A stretch of DNA of 64,000 bases, taken from contig CALWDO010000004.1 of the NCBI GenBank assembly GCA_944376715.1, positions 1-64,000 of the forward strand, read 5' to 3'. The position numbers and the translations under genes were made by a program. Source of the DNA: an uncultured Lachnoclostridium sp. (GTDB lineage: Bacteria > Bacillota > Clostridia > Lachnospirales > Lachnospiraceae). Positions 44,236 to 52,900 of this stretch are shown in pieces. Below the pieces are notes generated by a model. The model made no database searches and was not told the DNA's origin. It worked only from the letters and a program-made list of their open reading frames with translations. Within the stretch, counting starts at the first letter, position 1. The number at the start of each line of letters is the position of its first letter.

Positions 44236-45195
44236 TTACTGTTTTCCTGTGCTGCCAAAACCTCCCCGGTTCGACTGTGACAGCTGGCTTGTCTCTTCAA
44301 AGTATATCTGCGGCTGATGTTTTACAATACGGAACTGGCAGATACGGTCATTGGTACGAATCAATGTATCTCTCACTGCCAGAGCCGGAAAATACCATTG
44401 ATCCTGATCTCCGCAATAGCTTTCGTCAATCAGTCCCATACTGTTAACCTGCAAAATGCCGAAATTCTTGAACGTGCTGCTTCTTGGTATCACATGAGCT
44501 TCATACCCGGCAGGCAGTTCCATCGCCACACCAAGAGGAATCAAACGAAACTCTCCCGCTTTCAGCTCCACATCTTCCGCCGCCCTCAAATCAATCCAGT
44601 CCGACTTTTCTGTGATACGGCACAATTTCTCGATCCGGTCAGTAAAATACTTAATACGAATCGTCTCTGAGGGTACATTTTCATCCGGTTCCTCCCCGGA
44701 ATCATTTTCCCATTCCAGAAGTTTTTCTTCCAAAGACCGCAGGGCTTCTAGTGCAGCCTGGCGCCGTACCTGCCCGCGGTTTCCCTGAAAGCAGAATTTT
44801 CTGACTTCTGTCCGCTTTTCGGAACCGCATCCGATATATACAAGCCCTGCAGGTTCGCCATTCTCTCCTCCATCCGGACCTGCATAACCGGTAACGCTAA
44901 CCCCAAGATCCGATCCAACGACCCTGGTGCCCCCCTGTACCATCTCACGGGCCGTCTCCTCACTGACTGCCGTATATCTCTTCAGCGTATCCTCTTTTAC
45001 TCCCACAAACTGATGTTTAGTCTCATCAGAATAGGTGACGAAACTCCCCTTGAATACTTCAGAAGCTCCCGGGATATCTGTCAAGAAAGAACTGACCATT
45101 CCTCCGGTACATGACTCTACTGTCGTAACTGTCATGCCTTTTTCCTTCAGCAGCCGGATTACACGCCCGGATACTTCCTGCAACTCTTTCTCCAT
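44236..45195 (-). CDS. CinA C-terminal domain (NMN amidase) fused to dUTPase
   Basis: 319 residues with two domains. Residues 1-150 are the CinA C-terminal (PncC) type: [34 protein letters not shown]. Residues ~175-319 hold all five dUTPase motifs: [10 protein letters not shown] (I), PRSS (II), [13 protein letters not shown] (III), RICQF (IV) and RGGFGSTG (V). One protein would thus deamidate nicotinamide mononucleotide and hydrolyse dUTP, both sanitation roles. There is no stop or frameshift between the domains. AGGGGA precedes the ATG. It lies between pgsA and ppx, where cinA is normally found. Confidence 0.85.
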   Translation of the reverse strand: MEKELQEVSGRVIRLLKEKGMTVTTVESCTGGMVSSFLTDIPGASEVFKGSFVTYSDETKHQFVGVKEDTLKRYTAVSEETAREMVQGGTRVVGSDLGVSVTGYAGPDGGENGEPAGLVYIGCGSEKRTEVRKFCFQGNRGQVRRQAALEALRSLEEKLLEWENDSGEEPDENVPSETIRIKYFTDRIEKLCRITEKSDWIDLRAAEDVELKAGEFRLIPLGVAMELPAGYEAHVIPRSSTFKNFGILQVNSMGLIDESYCGDQDQWYFPALAVRDTLIRTNDRICQFRIVKHQPQIYFEETSQLSQSNRGGFGSTGKQ

Positions 45196-45196
45196 A

Positions 45197-45739
45197 TCAG
45201 ATATCCCCTTCCAGTATCACATTCTTGTTTTTTACCAGATAATCTACCAGAGATACTACCGTCAGGACCAGCGCCGCCCAGGTCAGGATCTGTCCGATCA
45301 GATCAAAGACGCCTCCCAAATCCAGGAACAGGACAATAATCATCAACATCTGGAAAGTAGTCTTAAATTTTCCCCAGTAGCTGGCAGCTATGACGACTCC
45401 ATTGTCAGAGGCCACAAGCCGAAAACCGCTGATAATAAATTCCCGGCTGATAATAACGATAACCATCCATGCCGGAAGTTTCTCCATGGATACCAGACAG
45501 ATCAAGGCAGAACAGACCAACAGTTTATCTGCCAGCGGATCCATAAATTTTCCAAAATCTGTAACCAGATTATACTTTCTGGCAATCTTTCCATCCAGCA
45601 GGTCTGTCAGGCTGGCAATAATAAAAATCGCCACCGCAATGTAATGGCTGTAACCCGGCACCAGATCAACCAGCGCAAACAGCACAAAGAAAGGAATCAT
45701 CAATACTCGCAACACAGTCAGTTTATTCGGCAAATTCAT
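45197..45739 (-). CDS. pgsA: CDP-diacylglycerol-glycerol-3-phosphate phosphatidyltransferase
   Basis: 180 residues, with four to five membrane segments. The CDP-alcohol motif is complete ([20 protein letters not shown], then LADK). It makes phosphatidylglycerol-phosphate. The ATG at 45739 lies seven bases after GGGGAG; its start overlaps the end of rimO by 17 bases. The rimO-pgsA-cinA order is common in Firmicutes. Confidence 0.95.
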   Translation of the reverse strand: MNLPNKLTVLRVLMIPFFVLFALVDLVPGYSHYIAVAIFIIASLTDLLDGKIARKYNLVTDFGKFMDPLADKLLVCSALICLVSMEKLPAWMVIVIISREFIISGFRLVASDNGVVIAASYWGKFKTTFQMLMIIVLFLDLGGVFDLIGQILTWAALVLTVVSLVDYLVKNKNVILEGDI

Positions 45740-47060
45740 CTGCAATCTCCCCTATCAGATCATATTCTTCCGCACCGGTCACATGCACTTTTACAAAATC
45801 TCCCGACATCAGTTCTTCCATTGTCTGGATGAATAAATATCCGTCCACACCAGGAGCATCCCGGTACGTACGCGCCACATAAGCGTACTCATCGGCAATC
45901 TTGCCCTCTACCATACACCAGAGTTCTTTGCCTACCATCTCCTCCGCTTTTTCGAACGCAATCTCCTGCTGGAGCTCCATAATCTCATTCCTGCGTTCCT
46001 GCTTGAGATCCTCCGGAATCTGATTCTCCATAGAAGCAGCCGGAGTATCCTCTTCCGCCGAATAGGCAAAAACCCCCAGCCTGTCAAATTCCATCTCATC
46101 CACAAAATCCATCAGTTCTTCATGATCTTCCTGGGTTTCCCCCGGGAAACCACTGATCAATGTCGTTCTCAGACAAATATCCGGAATTTCCCGGCGCAGC
46201 CATTGAATTATCTCCTTCAGATCCTCTTTGGTCGTTCTGCGCCCCATCCTTTTCAGGATCCGGTTCGAAGCGTGCTGGATAGGCAGATCCAGATAATGAC
46301 AAACCTTCGGTTCTTCCTTTATTGTCTCCACCAGCTCCGGATATATTTCTTCCGGATAACAGTACTGAATCCGTATCCATCGGATCCCATGAATCTGACA
46401 TAATTTCTGCAGCAGCTTGTGAAGGCTCTTCTCCCCATACAGATCCACTCCATAAAGTGTCGTTTCCTGAGCCACCAGAATCAGTTCTTTCACTCCCTGC
46501 TCAGCCAGTTCTTCAGCTTCTTTCACCAGCCTCTCCATGGGAACGCTCCGATATGGTCCCCTTAAATGAGGGATGATGCAATATGTACAGTGTTTATCGC
46601 ATCCTTCTGCAATTTTCAAGTATGCGTAATGCCCTCCCGTCGTCAGTATCCTCTTTGCCGCCGGCAGTACCAAACGGCTGGTATCTTCGCACCGGAGCAT
46701 ATGCTGTCCACTCAACGCCTGATCCACAGCTTCCACTATACTGTCATAAGAAGCAGTCCCCAGCACCGCATCCACTTCCGGAATTTCATCCAGAACTTCC
46801 TGTCTGTAGCGTTCCGCCAGACATCCTGTCACAATCAATGCGCGGCATCGTCCGTTTTTCCGGTATTCTGCCATCTCCAGGAGTGTATTGACACTCTCCT
46901 CTTTGGCATCGCCGATAAAGCAGCAGGTGTTGACTACGATAACGTCGGCCTCTTCCTCATTATCTGTAAAATCATAGCCTTTCTTCGCCAGAAGTCCCAG
47001 CATCATCTCAGAATCCACCAGATTCTTATCGCAGCCAAGGGACACAAACATTATATTCAT
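45723..47060 (-). CDS. rimO: Ribosomal protein S12 methylthiotransferase RimO
   Basis: 445 residues. An N-terminal MTTase domain (VSLGCDKNLVDSEMM; VNTCCFIGDAKEES) is followed by the radical-SAM motif (CDKHCTYCIIP) and a C-terminal TRAM domain. It adds a methylthio group to S12. I chose the ATG at 47060, 11 bases after AAGGAG. A promoter lies at 47103-47132. RimO is favoured over MiaB by the LGCDKN and CIIPHLRG forms. Confidence 0.94.
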   Translation of the reverse strand: MNIMFVSLGCDKNLVDSEMMLGLLAKKGYDFTDNEEEADVIVVNTCCFIGDAKEESVNTLLEMAEYRKNGRCRALIVTGCLAERYRQEVLDEIPEVDAVLGTASYDSIVEAVDQALSGQHMLRCEDTSRLVLPAAKRILTTGGHYAYLKIAEGCDKHCTYCIIPHLRGPYRSVPMERLVKEAEELAEQGVKELILVAQETTLYGVDLYGEKSLHKLLQKLCQIHGIRWIRIQYCYPEEIYPELVETIKEEPKVCHYLDLPIQHASNRILKRMGRRTTKEDLKEIIQWLRREIPDICLRTTLISGFPGETQEDHEELMDFVDEMEFDRLGVFAYSAEEDTPAASMENQIPEDLKQERRNEIMELQQEIAFEKAEEMVGKELWCMVEGKIADEYAYVARTYRDAPGVDGYLFIQTMEELMSGDFVKVHVTGAEEYDLIGEIADEFAE

Positions 47061-47102
47061 AAAATAAGCGGTCTCCTTTTTCTGTCTTTTTATACTGCAC
47101 CT

Positions 47103-47132
47103 ATTATAATACGGAAAAAGGGGAAAAAGCAA
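47103..47132 (-). promoter_or_regulatory. rimO promoter
   Basis: On the minus strand: TTGCTT (47127-47132), 18-base spacer, TATAAT (47103-47108). It is placed right after the last gene of the secretion operon, so rimO is a separate transcription unit. Confidence 0.55.
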
Positions 47133-47135
47133 CGA

Positions 47136-48086
47136 CTAATAGCATACCTGCTGAAACTGCATTCTTTCATACGCCGGATCATTTGGTACGATATAATATT
47201 CCATTCCCCAGGAGGATACTTTATACCTTCCGTCGTCAGTCATTCCGGTTATTGTCATGGCATGTCCCCCTTCCGCTTCCACTACTTTCTTTCCGTCTGA
47301 ATCAAATAAAATACACGGGCTGATGCCCACGATCAGTTCTCCTTCCCAGGATAATTCCTCGTAATTTTCCGCTGTCACTTCCACCGTCCGCACATCCACC
47401 GGGATGCCTTTCTCTTCCAGATACTCCTCCCAGATTTCTTCCCGTTCTTCTCTGGTAGTCCCTGTTTTCCAGCGCTTGTCCTTTGAACAGTACAGGTCCG
47501 TCACCAGAAGCTCAAAATTCAGTTCTCCGGTGCCTGCATACATGGGAAATCCAAATATTTTCCGGAACTGGTCTTCTCTTCCTACATACTGTCCAAACAA
47601 TGTATTTGCAAGCGCCACATATCCGCAGCCTTCCAGTTCCAGATCCGCCAGCAGATCCTCTGTGCCTTTTTCATCAAGCCCCGGATAATAGGATCTGACA
47701 ATACTTTGAATCCCCTGCCGGATCTCGCCATCCTCTCCCCGGTAAAAAGCCAGCGGAGTGATCTGGCTGCCTCCGCAGCTTCCTTCTTCATCAAATGCAG
47801 GGTTTTCCTCTGCCGGCTTCGGGATCTTCAGCCTGTTTTCCAAAATAATATACTGCCTTGACGCTTCTTCCAGTCCTGCCTGCAAACGTTTTGCATCTTC
47901 AGCTTCCATCTGAAGCTTATTGCTTAATTTCCTCAATGCAGACCGTATCCCGGACAGCCCCTCCGATCGGAATTCAGAAGCATACTGATCTAACAGACCT
48001 GCGTCTTCTATCAGTTTTCTACTCAGCCGTGCCAGAGAATCCGCCCTCTCTGGCACGCCCTTCGTATCTATTCTGAATGTACTCAT
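47136..48086 (-). CDS. Likely T7SS substrate with a papain-like cysteine protease domain
   Basis: 316 residues. Residues 1-90 are helical and heptad-like (ALRKLSNKLQMEAEDAKRL), as in LXG/WXG-type secretion domains, but without the WxG turn. Residues ~105-316 resemble a papain/C39-type peptidase: Cys154 in EGCGYVALANTL and His275 in GGHAMTITGMTDDG. SSWG (291-294) corresponds to the NSWG of papains, with Asn changed to Ser. It is the last gene of the locus and overlaps the preceding WXG100 stop by four bases. I infer an exported effector or housekeeping protease. No immunity gene is recognised beside it. The exact family is unsure. Confidence 0.65.
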   Translation of the reverse strand: MSTFRIDTKGVPERADSLARLSRKLIEDAGLLDQYASEFRSEGLSGIRSALRKLSNKLQMEAEDAKRLQAGLEEASRQYIILENRLKIPKPAEENPAFDEEGSCGGSQITPLAFYRGEDGEIRQGIQSIVRSYYPGLDEKGTEDLLADLELEGCGYVALANTLFGQYVGREDQFRKIFGFPMYAGTGELNFELLVTDLYCSKDKRWKTGTTREEREEIWEEYLEEKGIPVDVRTVEVTAENYEELSWEGELIVGISPCILFDSDGKKVVEAEGGHAMTITGMTDDGRYKVSSWGMEYYIVPNDPAYERMQFQQVCY

Positions 48087-48397
48087 ACGATTACATCACC
48101 GGACAGCCCGGCGATCTCTTCTTGATTTACATTTTCCGCTTCCCGGTAAACTCTTGCCATCTCATTCAAATCTGCCGCGTGTTCCTGAACCATGCAGACC
48201 ATCTTCCGGATATCCTCATCCAGACGGCGGAAACGGTTTGCGTAGGCCAGCGCGGCTTCTCCTTCCCATACACCTCCAAGGCTTTCTACCGTCTGTACCA
48301 TCTGGGCAGTCAGATTGCCAATCAACGTTCCTTTTGCGGCAAACTCTCCTGAAGCCGCTTCCAATTGTTCCGGCGTCACTCTCAAAATACCTTCCAT
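48083..48397 (-). CDS. WXG100-family protein (1 of 5)
   Basis: 104 residues, two helices with a hairpin turn GGVWEGEAALAY (Trp44). Opening RVTPEQLEAASGEF is typical of secreted WXG100 (EsxA-type) proteins. The C-terminal tail ends LSGDVIV, similar to the end of the copy at 49046 (LPGDVIQ). GAGGAGG precedes the ATG. Members form dimers and are exported through EssC. It is followed, with a 4-base overlap, by the papain-like protein, which may be its partner. Confidence 0.88.
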   Translation of the reverse strand: MEGILRVTPEQLEAASGEFAAKGTLIGNLTAQMVQTVESLGGVWEGEAALAYANRFRRLDEDIRKMVCMVQEHAADLNEMARVYREAENVNQEEIAGLSGDVIV

Positions 48398-48412
48398 CTT
48401 TATCTCCTCCTC

Positions 48413-48715
48413 TTACTGATAATTTCTTGCCGAAGCCGTCTGTGTATTGGCATTCTCGGCACGCTCGTATTTTGCCGCGATAGCCAGCAAAGTGCTGATA
48501 TATTTCTCTATCAAAGATGAAAAATTCGCCATCTGAATCCGGTCTCTCGCAAATGCCTGATGAAAGGCATCTTTTGCCTGTCCATCCCACATACCGGCCA
48601 GTTTCTGTTCACAAACCTCCAGTTCTCCCGCCTGATTGTCAAACTGCCGGTTCAATCCGGATAATTCCTCTGCTTTCGCCCGTAATTGTGATGCTGTCAC
48701 TCTGATTAACGCCAT
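48413..48715 (-). CDS. WXG100-family protein (2 of 5)
   Basis: 100 residues with the turn AGMWDGQAKDAF and the opening RVTASQLRAKAEELSGLN. Typical EsxA-type length and helical pattern. AGGAGGAAAAAG lies upstream. Like its neighbours it should be secreted in a folded helix-turn-helix form; it is close in form to the copy at 48083. Confidence 0.88.
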   Translation of the reverse strand: MALIRVTASQLRAKAEELSGLNRQFDNQAGELEVCEQKLAGMWDGQAKDAFHQAFARDRIQMANFSSLIEKYISTLLAIAAKYERAENANTQTASARNYQ

Positions 48716-48730
48716 TTCTTTTTCCTCCTG

Positions 48731-49030
48731 CTACTCATAATATTTTCGTTCTTTTGCCAGATTGTACGCCCGCATTTCCGCATCATAGATGCGTTTTGCG
48801 GCCCGCCGGAGCGATTCTGCCGCATATTCCAGTTCCTCCGCGCTGGTTTCTATCCCTTTTCCCAGAGACGCAGCTTTCCCGAACCAGACTGATGCGGCTT
48901 CCCCCTCCCAAAAAGACGCCGTTTCATAATATCCGGACTCTTTTCTTAAGCTTTCTGCAAGTCTTTCAATCTTATCCGCATAACGTGCCGCCCTTTTAAA
49001 ATCTAACCGGATCTCTGAAGCTGATTTCAT
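48731..49030 (-). CDS. WXG100-like protein (3 of 5)
   Basis: 99 residues. The turn is SFWEGEAASVWFGK (Trp41). The sequence is more basic than copies 1 and 2 (DFKRAARYADKIERL; AKRIYDAEMRAYNLAKERKYYE), so it may be the structural or chaperone half of a heterodimer. It starts 15 bases after copy 4 ends. Assignment rests on length, helices and the WxG turn. Confidence 0.8.
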   Translation of the reverse strand: MKSASEIRLDFKRAARYADKIERLAESLRKESGYYETASFWEGEAASVWFGKAASLGKGIETSAEELEYAAESLRRAAKRIYDAEMRAYNLAKERKYYE

Positions 49031-49045
49031 ATATATCTCCCCCTT

Positions 49046-49378
49046 CTATTGAATCACATCTCCCGGCAAAGCCTCCGCCCATCCTTCCGCCGTCTGTTCT
49101 GTCTGCATGTATACAGCCGTTATCCGTTCCAGGTCAGTGACAGAATTTCCCAAATCAGAAAGAACTTTCTCCCCAACTTGTCTCAGCCTGGAAAAATAAG
49201 CACGGTGCTCATCGCCGGCCTCTCCCTTCCAATATCTTTCTGATCTTTCTGCAGCCTGCTCCATCCCGCTTAACAGGCTCTGCATATTCCTTATGATTTG
49301 TCTTGCTTCAGAGACGCCTTGAAGAAGTTTTTCCGGATGCACATTCAGTGGAGCATAGATTTCCTTCTGATATCCCAT
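49046..49378 (-). CDS. WXG100-like protein (4 of 5)
   Basis: 110 residues from the ATG at 49378, which follows GAAAGGCGG; an upstream frame to 49477 lies in copy 5 and was not used. The turn is RYWKGEAGDEH. Two long helices flank it. The C-terminus ends LPGDVIQ, like the LSGDVIV of copy 1, a possible export tail shared by secreted members. Confidence 0.8.
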   Translation of the reverse strand: MGYQKEIYAPLNVHPEKLLQGVSEARQIIRNMQSLLSGMEQAAERSERYWKGEAGDEHRAYFSRLRQVGEKVLSDLGNSVTDLERITAVYMQTEQTAEGWAEALPGDVIQ

Positions 49379-49397
49379 ATTCCGCCTTTCCAATATT

Positions 49398-49697
49398 TTA
49401 AATTCCTTCCAGACTTTCCTTATTATCCTGCTCGCACCGGATGTATTCATCCTTTGCGTACTCCATACAGGCAGCAAACCGGCGCATCTCCTTCAGACAC
49501 TTTTCCATATCCGATTTTTGGTTTCGTATTCTGGCCTGAAATGTCTGACCTGCCTTTCCCTTCCACATGTTATCTATTCCGTCCAAAAGCTCCGACAAAG
49601 CCGTCAGGCAGTTCCAGACATGCTCCGTATACTCTCTGAAGTCCCTGATCACGTCTTCCAATCCCGTCACATCAACTTCTATCCAAATTTTCTCCAA
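49398..49697 (-). CDS. WXG100-like protein (5 of 5)
   Basis: 99 residues, starting at TTG (49697); no ATG is in frame and a stop lies just upstream. The turn is NMWKGKAGQTF (Trp45). The protein opens WIEVDVTGLEDVIRDF, different from copies 1-2, and has a Cys-containing helix (FAACMEYAKDEYIRCEQ). It is the first WXG100-like gene after the YukD gene. Confidence 0.78.
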   Translation of the reverse strand: MEKIWIEVDVTGLEDVIRDFREYTEHVWNCLTALSELLDGIDNMWKGKAGQTFQARIRNQKSDMEKCLKEMRRFAACMEYAKDEYIRCEQDNKESLEGI

Positions 49698-49720
49698 TAC
49701 TTATCCCGCTCTCTTTCATT

Positions 49721-49951
49721 TTATACCAGCAACAGCCTGGCTCCGTCTTCAATCCCCGTCTGCCAAAGCGTTCTCCCAAAAGGAAGAACCCTTTCAAAGT
49801 CATAGCTGCACAGCCATAGATCCTGCTTTTCTTTTCCTGGGATCAGCAAAGCGCCTAATTCTTCAAGGATCTGAGCAACCGGCGCATTCTCATCCAGCCG
49901 CGCGTCATACCTGCTCCCCGTAGCCGGCACTTCTATTTCTGTCAGTATCAT
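49721..49951 (-). CDS. YukD/EsaB-type ubiquitin-like protein
   Basis: 76 residues with a beta-grasp pattern: ILTEIEVPATGSRYDARLD, a helix (VAQILEELGAL), and WQTGIEDGARLLLV at the end. It matches the small WXG100-locus protein YukD/EsaB, a regulator or accessory of type VII secretion. I chose the ATG at 49951 with AAAGGAGAG upstream. It follows EssC directly. Confidence 0.82.
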   Translation of the reverse strand: MILTEIEVPATGSRYDARLDENAPVAQILEELGALLIPGKEKQDLWLCSYDFERVLPFGRTLWQTGIEDGARLLLV

Positions 49952-49977
49952 ATCCGCTCTCCTTTCTGTGCAATATA

Positions 49978-52900
49978 TCATTCCTTCATCCGCGGAATAA
50001 TAATTTTCTTTGTTTCTCCATCTGCGGAGGGGAGCAGCCCCACCCCTGGATTTTGAAATTTGCCCTGCTCCTGATATGGGATGTCAGGGAATGAAAACAA
50101 TCTTTGTCCACCCACATTTCCGCCCATATGTATGCCTGTGCCATATGAACACATATTCTGGAAAATTCTATTGCCGGCAAGCCGGGAATACTCTTCCGGT
50201 TTGAAAGCCGCGAAGAAATAAATTCCAAGACATTTTCCCTTCCCCGTTATATTTTCCAGATATGCCTGAATGCTCCCCTTTCCTTCCAGCAGGCGGCCGG
50301 CGGCCTCTATAAACGAGACCAGATCCGGCAGGAAGAAAAAAATCTGAGACTCACGGTTCATCTCCCCTGCGATTTCCTCCGATCCGGCTCCATCAGCGAT
50401 CAGTGCCTGCTTCTTTCGGCCTCTTTCCCGAATCTCTTCTACGGTATCTTTAAAGAAAAGATACAAATGTTTCTCATCCTCCAGGCATTCTGCGCCCAAT
50501 CCTTTTGCTTCGCCGGAAAGCCCGCTGTTTTTCAAATCGATCATACAAAGCCTGGCGTCTTTTTTCTCCGCCGCCTGATGCATCAGTAATTTTAGGATAT
50601 TCCTCTTTCCGCTCCCCTCTCTTCCCTGAATTATCCAGCAATAAATATTCCAAAGATCCAGAGAAAAAACCGAAGCATCTTTTGCCAGATACCCTAACGG
50701 CAGAAATCTTCTGTCCGCTTTTTGTACCTGATATTCTTCCGTGCCCTTCAAATCGGCAAGCACCGGATTATCCGGAATGGAAGGAATCTGTCTGGCCCGT
50801 TCTTCCTTCCATTCCGCGTCTACTTTGGCGCAATGTTCTTCTATCTTTTCCCTGTTCCCGTCATCGTCTGTCATTGCAGTCTGGAATTCCAGGATTCTGC
50901 CATCCACACATGTGATTCCCCTCCCTCTTATTCCCGGTTCCGGCAGCACCGGAACCCTGGATACATGCAGCATTTCTGCATATTTAAACTTGTCATTCAT
51001 TTCCAGGCATATAGCCGTATGTATATTTTCTCCAATCAGAAAAGGAATTCCTCCGTTTCCGGTTCCCGAAGCAGAAAGTATCAAGAAAACACTGTACGCG
51101 GCGCCTTCCCGTGACAGACGCACGAGTTTATCTTCATATTTTCCTTCTGTTTTCTCCTGAAATCCCAAATAATTATCCAGAATCACCAGAATGACGGTCA
51201 TATCTCTTTTGCGGCCTCCCCTTTCCTTTTTCCTCATCTGTCTTCTTTCCTCTATAATCTGCTCCAGCATATGAAAAAACCTGTCTGCTTTTTCTATATC
51301 TGCCTCATTTACAACGCCTCCGCAGTGCGGCGCGCCACTAAATGCCTCCAGCTTACCGTCACTGTAGTCCAGCACATAGAACTGCAGCTGCCGGGGACTG
51401 CAGTTCTGAACCAGGGAACAGAGCATTGTCTGCAAAAAAGTGCTTTTCCCGGTTCCGGCCATGCCGTATACAGCTGTATGTCCTGCATCCGGAAATACAA
51501 GCTTTAAAATTCCCTGCTCCTGTCTGGCCGGGTCATCATACAATCCCATTATTGCCGTTCTTATATGAAATTTTATATCCGTCTCCGTTTGTCCGCTCTC
51601 CAGATCTGCCAGAATCAGATGCGCCGGCAGTACCGGCTGCCAGAGAATCCGGGATTTAGGGATATGTTCTTTCTTTGCCTGTCCGGCAATTTCTCTTATC
51701 AATGCCTGAAGCTGCGTTTCCGTTTCCGACTTCTGTTTCCTTTGTCCTGATTCTCCCGATATCTGTATCTCTCTTCCATCTTTTCCTATCAGGAACACGC
51801 TGCGGCTTTCTCTATCCTTTCCAGGTATATATTCTGCTCCGCTGTATCCTGACTGAAACTCCTCAAACACCTCGTCATTTCCAACCTGCAGATAAGCCCT
51901 TCCTGCCCGTGTAATATAAGATGCGTCCGGCTTATGCAGCATATCCCTGCTGTCCTGTTTGTCCTGGACTCTGAGACAGATCCGGAACCTGGAATTACTC
52001 CAGATGCGTTCATCCACTGTACCGGACGGTTTCTGAGTCGCCAGAATCAGATGTACTCCCAGACTTCTGCCCACCTGCGCCACACTGACCAGTTCTGCCA
52101 TGAATTCCGGCTCTTCCTTTTTCAACTCCGCAAACTCATCGACTATTATAAAAAGGTGCGGAAGCGGCGTTTCAACCTGGCGCATTTTATACATTCTCAT
52201 ATACTGATCAATATGATTTACCCTGTTTTCTGCCAGGATACGCTGTCTTCGCAAATTCTCGCTTTTCACGGACATCAAGGCTCTCTGGATCTGATTGCCG
52301 GACAGATTGGTAATCTCCCCTGCCATATGCGGAAGCTCACGGAACAGATTTGCCATCCCTCCTCCCTTAAAGTCAATAATCAGAAAAGTTACGTCTTCGG
52401 GACTGAAATTCATCGCCATGGACAAAATCAAAGTCTGAAGCAGTTCGCTTTTTCCGGATCCGGTCATGCCTGCCACCAGGCCGTGAGGGCCATGGTATTT
52501 TTCATGAGGATCCAGGAAACATAATCTGCCTCCTTTTCCGATTCCAACAGGTATTCGCAGGCTTTCCGCGCTCCGGCTCGTTTTCCACCGCCGGGTAATC
52601 TGAAGCTGTTTTAAATTGCAGGCGCCGTACATTTCCAGGAAGCCTGCCGCATCCGGAATTTTATTTCCAACCGCACCGTCATCCACCCGGATCCCGCTGA
52701 GACGTCTGGCCAGCCGGTCCAGTTCCTCTACTTTTACTGTCTCAAAAACCAGGCTGTTATTCTTTTCTTCTCCGCAGACAGCGAAAATCTCCGCTGTCCT
52801 GCCGTCATTCTGTATCACATATTCGCAGCCATTCGGCAGATCCTCATACCGTTCTGCCAACAAGACAGATGTAATCCCATATTCCGGTTTCGGGTGCATC

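Noticed and set aside
47136-48086. Classical polymorphic toxin with an immunity partner
   Set aside because: The next gene downstream is rimO with its own promoter, and the gene upstream is a WXG100 protein, so no immunity candidate is present.
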